A DNA stretch of 64,000 nucleotides, from the NCBI GenBank assembly GCA_008931825.1, contig QXVZ01008153.1, positions 1-64,000 on the forward strand, written 5' to 3'. The position numbers and the translations under genes were made by a program. This DNA is from Phallusia fumigata (Eukaryota > Chordata > Ascidiacea > Phlebobranchia > Ascidiidae). The notes under the pieces are model-generated. The model saw nothing but the letters and a program-made list of their open reading frames with translations, made no database searches and had not been told where the DNA came from. Shown one piece after another: positions 62,900 to 64,000 of this stretch (positions are counted from its first letter, which is position 1; every line of letters begins with the position of its first letter).

Positions 62900-63772
62900 T
62901 AAAAAAAATACATCCTCTGTTAATGCCTTATTTTTGAACACCCTAATATTAAAATCGGCACCACGTCATCTTGAAGCGGCTGGACGAAAATAAATTGATT
63001 CCGTTTTACGACAAGGTAAGGAGTTGGCCGACAGAAATAAGCAGTATCTGCAGGCATGCCGCGACAAAATGTGTAACTTGTGTCAAAACAAGTGGTCCGC
63101 GGTTTTACAATGTATTATTACCCAGTGATGTTTGTCTTGTTACACCCGCATTATCAGTTGTTCATAACTGCAGCCTATCACGTGCAATCGTTATTTAACG
63201 CAATGCTATCGCCACAACCCGACGTCAAAGACATAATTGCAAGCTTTTGGGCGCGTGGATTTGGCAGAAATAGACTGTTAAAGCGTCTTCTGGTTCTCGA
63301 GCCTTTTTTGTGGTAAGGTTTGGTTCTTTACTACTTGACCGACTATGTTAATCAAATCGAATGAATCATAAACTGTCAATTTAAGCCGGACACTTACTGA
63401 ACGCAACAGATGGAAACACTTGCTGGTCCAAGATTTGGTTTTATACTGCCATGCAAAAACTCGGGTTTTATTAACACCGCCAACCGCCAGTTTTAGGTGA
63501 AAAACATTCTTTTAACTAGAGAGTAGTGCGTTGCGCAAAATTGGACACAAAACGACCCTTATTACTTGCATGTTCAGATACGTTAGAATGTACTTCTAAA
63601 ATAAAAAAGCTTGAGAAATGTCAGATTATTTAACATGAAGTACGTTATCCTGCACTCACTCTCTACTGTTTTGACAGTACGTATTTCATGACGTACCATT
63701 TACACTAATTACGTAACCGCATTTTAGCAGTAATTTTCGTATCGCCGAAAAAGTAAATATCGGTCGCGTAAG

Positions 63773-64000
63773 ATGTCTATAAACACAACTACTGACGCAT
63801 TGAATCTGGCAAGTACTCGACGATGGTATTTCGAATACGCTGTAATTGCAGCACAAAAGTTGGAACGCTCTTTTTGCCCCTGTAGGCAATGGCACGGTTT
63901 CAAGGCAAATTGCCATGGCGTCAAACTCAAAATGACAAACGTGTGCGATCCTAACAAGATGACAAACTACTTTATCGGGGGTCATGACTCTCGCCGGACC
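63773..64000 (+). CDS. Open frame running off the window, identity unknown
   Basis: From the ATG at 63773 the plus strand stays open for 76 codons to the window end, in DNA richer in GC than its surroundings. The frame has four cysteines (CPCRQWHGFKANCHG, then VCDPNK). The spacing is loosely like an LRR N-terminal cap, but this is weak. Minus-strand frames over the same bases are also open, so strand and reality are uncertain. Confidence 0.2.
   Translation, partial: MSINTTTDALNLASTRRWYFEYAVIAAQKLERSFCPCRQWHGFKANCHGVKLKMTNVCDPNKMTNYFIGGHDSRRT

Noticed and set aside
62971-63020. Plus-strand segment RLDENKLIPFYDK followed by a GTAAGG donor
   Set aside because: The donor is good but no credible acceptor lies upstream and the peptide matches nothing that I know.
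1-64000. CRISPR arrays, rRNA genes, bacterial-style operons
   Set aside because: No regularly spaced repeat arrays or rRNA sequence seen; the gene structure is clearly that of an intron-rich animal genome.

Overview
The window looks like tunicate nuclear DNA, most likely Ciona. The reasons are: chordate-type cilia genes split into many small exons by short AT-rich introns with GT-AG ends; a tRNA-derived SINE family; and many short hAT-type elements. This is inferred from protein resemblance recalled from memory, since no search was run. Exons were read by hand, so most boundaries are good to a few bases and reading phase was checked across many of the joins.

Layout. 1261-24828 (minus): CPLANE1 (JBTS17/C5orf42 family), about 39 coding exons. 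25815-36659 (minus): an ortholog of the centrosomal/cilia-base protein CEP126, 18 coding exons. 36660-38292: a shared head-to-head promoter region. 38293-43881 (plus): CCDC181, nine coding exons, 488 residues. 46229-50105 (minus): KTI12, the P-loop partner of Elongator, four exons. 51757-60048 (minus), possibly extending to 62.9 kb: a secreted-type protein with at least seven thrombospondin type 1 modules followed by a trypsin domain with a complete catalytic triad. The last 4 kb is mostly unexplained.

How the genes relate. CPLANE1, CEP126 and CCDC181 are all ciliary or centrosomal in vertebrates and lie next to each other, so 1-44 kb is a small cilia neighbourhood. RFX X-box-like palindromes lie inside exons of two of them. 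KTI12 acts in tRNA wobble-uridine modification and the protease is extracellular. Neither has an obvious link to the cilia genes.

Mobile and assembly features. At least six SINE copies or pieces, a palindromic element with two copies, an ACCCCATG-rich foldback element and several hAT-type MITEs lie in introns and spacers. Three single-N joins mark doubtful assembly: an exact 1,372-bp repeat in the protease gene on both sides of position 53438, and a diverged 1.1-kb protease fragment (48317-49439) bounded by Ns inside a transposon in the KTI12 intron. Excluding copies, the palindrome TGACGTCA occurs about 16 times where about one would be expected. I found no CRISPR array, rRNA gene or convincing functional tRNA gene.
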